DNA of 64,000 nucleotides from the NCBI RefSeq assembly GCF_024723735.1, contig NZ_JANQDU010000005.1, positions 62,001 to 126,000 of the forward strand. The letters run 5' to 3'. A program made the translations under genes and the position numbers. This document shows, piece after piece, positions 62,576-64,000 of the stretch; the stretch's first letter is position 1; each line of letters begins with the position of its first letter. Source of the DNA: Frigidibacter sp. ROC022 (GTDB lineage: Bacteria > Pseudomonadota > Alphaproteobacteria > Rhodobacterales > Rhodobacteraceae). The notes under the pieces were generated by a model that had not been told where the DNA came from, searched no databases, and was given only the letters and a program-made list of their open reading frames with translations.

Positions 62576-63634
62576 ATGACGGTAGATACGGACGCTGTGA
62601 TCAAGGCGCTGCCACTGCCCGCAGTGCTGGTCGATACCGCGGGCCGGGTCGCGGTGGCCAACGCCGGGGCCGACGCGCTGTTCGGCATCGACCTGACCGG
62701 CCGCCACCATGTCGCGGTGCTGCGCCAGCCCGATCTGCTCGATTCGGTGGACCGGGTCCTGTCGCGCGGGGAGGGCGCCGAAGTGCGCTACCGGGTGCGC
62801 CGCGGCCAGAGCGATCAGGTCTTCCGGGTGACGGTGACGCCCGCAGGCGAGGGGCCCCCCAATGCCGCGCTGCTGGTCTTCGAGGATGCCACCCCGGTCG
62901 AGGCGGCCGGCCAGATGCGCCGCGATTTCGTCGCCAATGTCAGCCATGAGCTGAAGACTCCGTTGACCGCGGTGCTGGGTTTCATCGAGACGCTGCGCTC
63001 CACCGCCCGCGACGATCCGCAGGCGCGTGAGCGGTTCCTCGGCATCATGGAACGCGAGGCGAAGCGGATGAACCGGCTGGTCTCGGACCTGCTGTCGTTG
63101 AGCCGGGTCGAGGACGAAGAGAGGATGCGGCCGCGCCAGACGGTCGATCTCGCGCCCCTGTTGCGCCGCACCCTGGCGACCCTGAAGGCTGTGATCGAAC
63201 AGGCCGGCTCTGAAATCGAGATCATCGAGCCGGGAGAGCCGCTGCCGGTTCCGGGCGATCCTGACCAGTTGCAGCAGGTGATGGCCAACCTGATAGAGAA
63301 CGCGCTGAAATACGGTCGCCCGCGCGGCAAGGTGACGGTCCGGCTCTGCCTGCCGGTGCAGGACGATGCCCTGGGTCGGCCCGCGGCGCGAATCGAGGTC
63401 GAGGACCAGGGCGAGGGGATCGACCCGATCCATCTGCCGCGCCTGACCGAGCGCTTCTATCGGGTCGATGCGCATCGCTCGCGTTCGGCCGGCGGCACCG
63501 GGCTGGGGCTGGCGATCGTCAAGCATATCGTCAACCGGCATCGAGGAAGGCTGGCGATCGACTCGAAACCCGGCGAGGGCAGCCGGTTCTCGATTCTGCT
63601 TCCGGCGGCGGACCCCGATGCCACCGCGGCCTGA
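62576..63634 (+). CDS. phoR: Phosphate-regulon sensor histidine kinase PhoR
   Basis: 352 residues from ATG 62576. A PAS-like domain (about 5-110) is followed by the HisKA domain with His124 in NVSHELKTPL and a HATPase domain with N-box QVMANLIENALKYG, G1 DQGEGI and G2 GGTGLGLAIVKHIV. It lacks membrane helices, unlike E. coli PhoR. The following gene is pstS behind a Pho box, which fixes the regulatory role by context. Confidence 0.92.
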   Translation: MTVDTDAVIKALPLPAVLVDTAGRVAVANAGADALFGIDLTGRHHVAVLRQPDLLDSVDRVLSRGEGAEVRYRVRRGQSDQVFRVTVTPAGEGPPNAALLVFEDATPVEAAGQMRRDFVANVSHELKTPLTAVLGFIETLRSTARDDPQARERFLGIMEREAKRMNRLVSDLLSLSRVEDEERMRPRQTVDLAPLLRRTLATLKAVIEQAGSEIEIIEPGEPLPVPGDPDQLQQVMANLIENALKYGRPRGKVTVRLCLPVQDDALGRPAARIEVEDQGEGIDPIHLPRLTERFYRVDAHRSRSAGGTGLGLAIVKHIVNRHRGRLAIDSKPGEGSRFSILLPAADPDATAA

Positions 63635-63670
63635 CCCGGCACCGAACCCTTCTTGGCGCAATTTCCGGCG

Positions 63671-63699
63671 CTGTCATGAAACTGTTACGCGCGCGTCAC
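63671..63699 (+). promoter_or_regulatory. Pho box upstream of pstS
   Basis: CTGTCAT (63671-63677), four-base spacer GAAA, CTGTTAC (63682-63688), with an 11-bp period; a third weaker match GCGTCAC follows at 63693-63699 with the same phase. This is the PhoB binding pattern. Confidence 0.85.
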
Positions 63700-63736
63700 A
63701 AAAGCTTGGCGCAAGAGTCCTACACGCCGTCCCAAG

Positions 63737-63755
63737 GGGGCCAGCTGTCGGCCCC
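63737..63755. other. Hairpin in the pstS leader
   Basis: GGGGCC / GGCCCC, 6-bp stem, 7-nt loop, between the Pho box and the pstS ribosome site. Confidence 0.4.
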
Positions 63756-63779
63756 TGACGGACAGGAAAAGGAGACACC

Positions 63780-64000
63780 ATGTCCAAGCGCATTCTCGCC
63801 GTCTCGGCACTTGCCATCCTCGCCGCCGGCACGGCCCAGGCCCGTGACAACATCGCCATCGCCGGGTCGTCGACCGTGCTGCCCTACGCGACCATCGTTG
63901 CCGAGGCCTTCGGCGAAAACTTCGACTTCCCGACCCCCGTGGTCGAGGGCGGCGGCTCGGGCGCCGGGCGCAAGAAGCTCTGCGAAGGCGTGGGCGAGAA
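63780..64000 (+). CDS. pstS: Phosphate ABC transporter substrate-binding protein PstS, 3' end missing
   Basis: 73 codons are visible. AAAGGAGA precedes ATG 63780. A Sec signal (MSKRILAVSALAILAAGTAQA) is followed by the mature start with the SSTVLPYA and GGGSGAGR phosphate-binding runs. It is the periplasmic binding component of the high-affinity phosphate importer; pstCAB, phoU and phoB probably follow beyond the window. Confidence 0.93.
   Translation, partial: MSKRILAVSALAILAAGTAQARDNIAIAGSSTVLPYATIVAEAFGENFDFPTPVVEGGGSGAGRKKLCEGVGE

Noticed and set aside
1-64000. CRISPR arrays, insertion sequences, phage attachment sites and toxin-antitoxin pairs
   Set aside because: No spaced direct repeats, transposase-like proteins or small toxin-antitoxin gene pairs were visible.

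Overview
The window is high-GC DNA that reads as chromosome of an alphaproteobacterium, most likely of the Rhodobacter/Paracoccus group (Rhodobacterales). This rests on gene order and family content: bamB-der, rpsB-tsf, lptF-lptG-lptD-surA-pdxA-rsmA, pepA-holC-ccmA-ccmB, glyQ-DUF6446-glyS, a GapR (DUF2312) protein, a DUF4167 protein and a PAS_5-type protein. I cannot assign a genus. No integrase, transposase, phage structural gene or CRISPR array is visible. Most genes are packed with 4-bp ATGA/GTGA/TTGA overlaps.

Layout. 1-1089 (-) is the N-terminal part of an RND-type periplasmic adaptor, cut by the window edge. 1334-7119 (+) holds a TPR-like membrane protein, BamB, Der, S2 and EF-Ts. 7423-8604 (+) is an orphan LysM protein with a hydrophobic Gly/Ala tail. 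8615-12682 (-) holds two DMT-family transporters, a FadL-type outer-membrane protein and a PAS protein. 12877-23718 (+) is a long run: YicC, Gmk, gamma carbonic anhydrase, heme A synthase, M32 carboxypeptidase, an MFS transporter, an aminotransferase-agmatinase pair (polyamine metabolism), a DUF1499 protein, RF1 and PrmC. 23921-24688 is a disordered DUF4167 protein. 24701-32254 (-) is the LPS-export/outer-membrane operon lptF-lptG-lptD-surA-pdxA-rsmA. 32384-38397 (+) holds pepA, holC, ccmA, ccmB and a two-gene UxaA/FAH sugar-acid module. 38641-42352 (-) is glyQ-DUF6446-glyS. 42511-44289 (+) is a secreted protein with a trypsin-like domain whose His and Ser positions are replaced. 44338-49325 holds small and accessory genes: GapR, an APH-like kinase, a sulfotransferase-like protein, an Fbp-type permease and gluconokinase.

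49337-57285 is the most accessory-looking part. It is bounded by tRNA-Thr(TGT) and a CAT-anticodon tRNA. Between them lies a tight eight-gene operon: a Dpp/Opp-type ABC importer with a PIG-L/LmbE deacetylase gene between its two permease genes, followed by an FCD-type GntR regulator and an aldose-1-epimerase-like protein. The operon starts behind a TTGACA promoter overlapped by tandem TACCGTA repeats, and a strong hairpin separates the binding-protein gene from the rest. The likely role is regulated uptake and cytoplasmic deacylation of an N-acylated amino-sugar compound; that is inference.

57420-64000 returns to housekeeping: purM-purN, dsbB-yqaA, a trans-sulfuration PLP enzyme, a small hypothetical protein, phoR and the start of pstS behind a clear Pho box.

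Two features cut across gene boundaries. One is a six-copy dispersed intergenic element: a G/C-rich hairpin followed by a conserved CCCCGGGATATTT-like tail and an AAAG motif. The other is short patches of A/T-richer codon use inside otherwise GC-rich core genes (ctaA, pepA, glyS).
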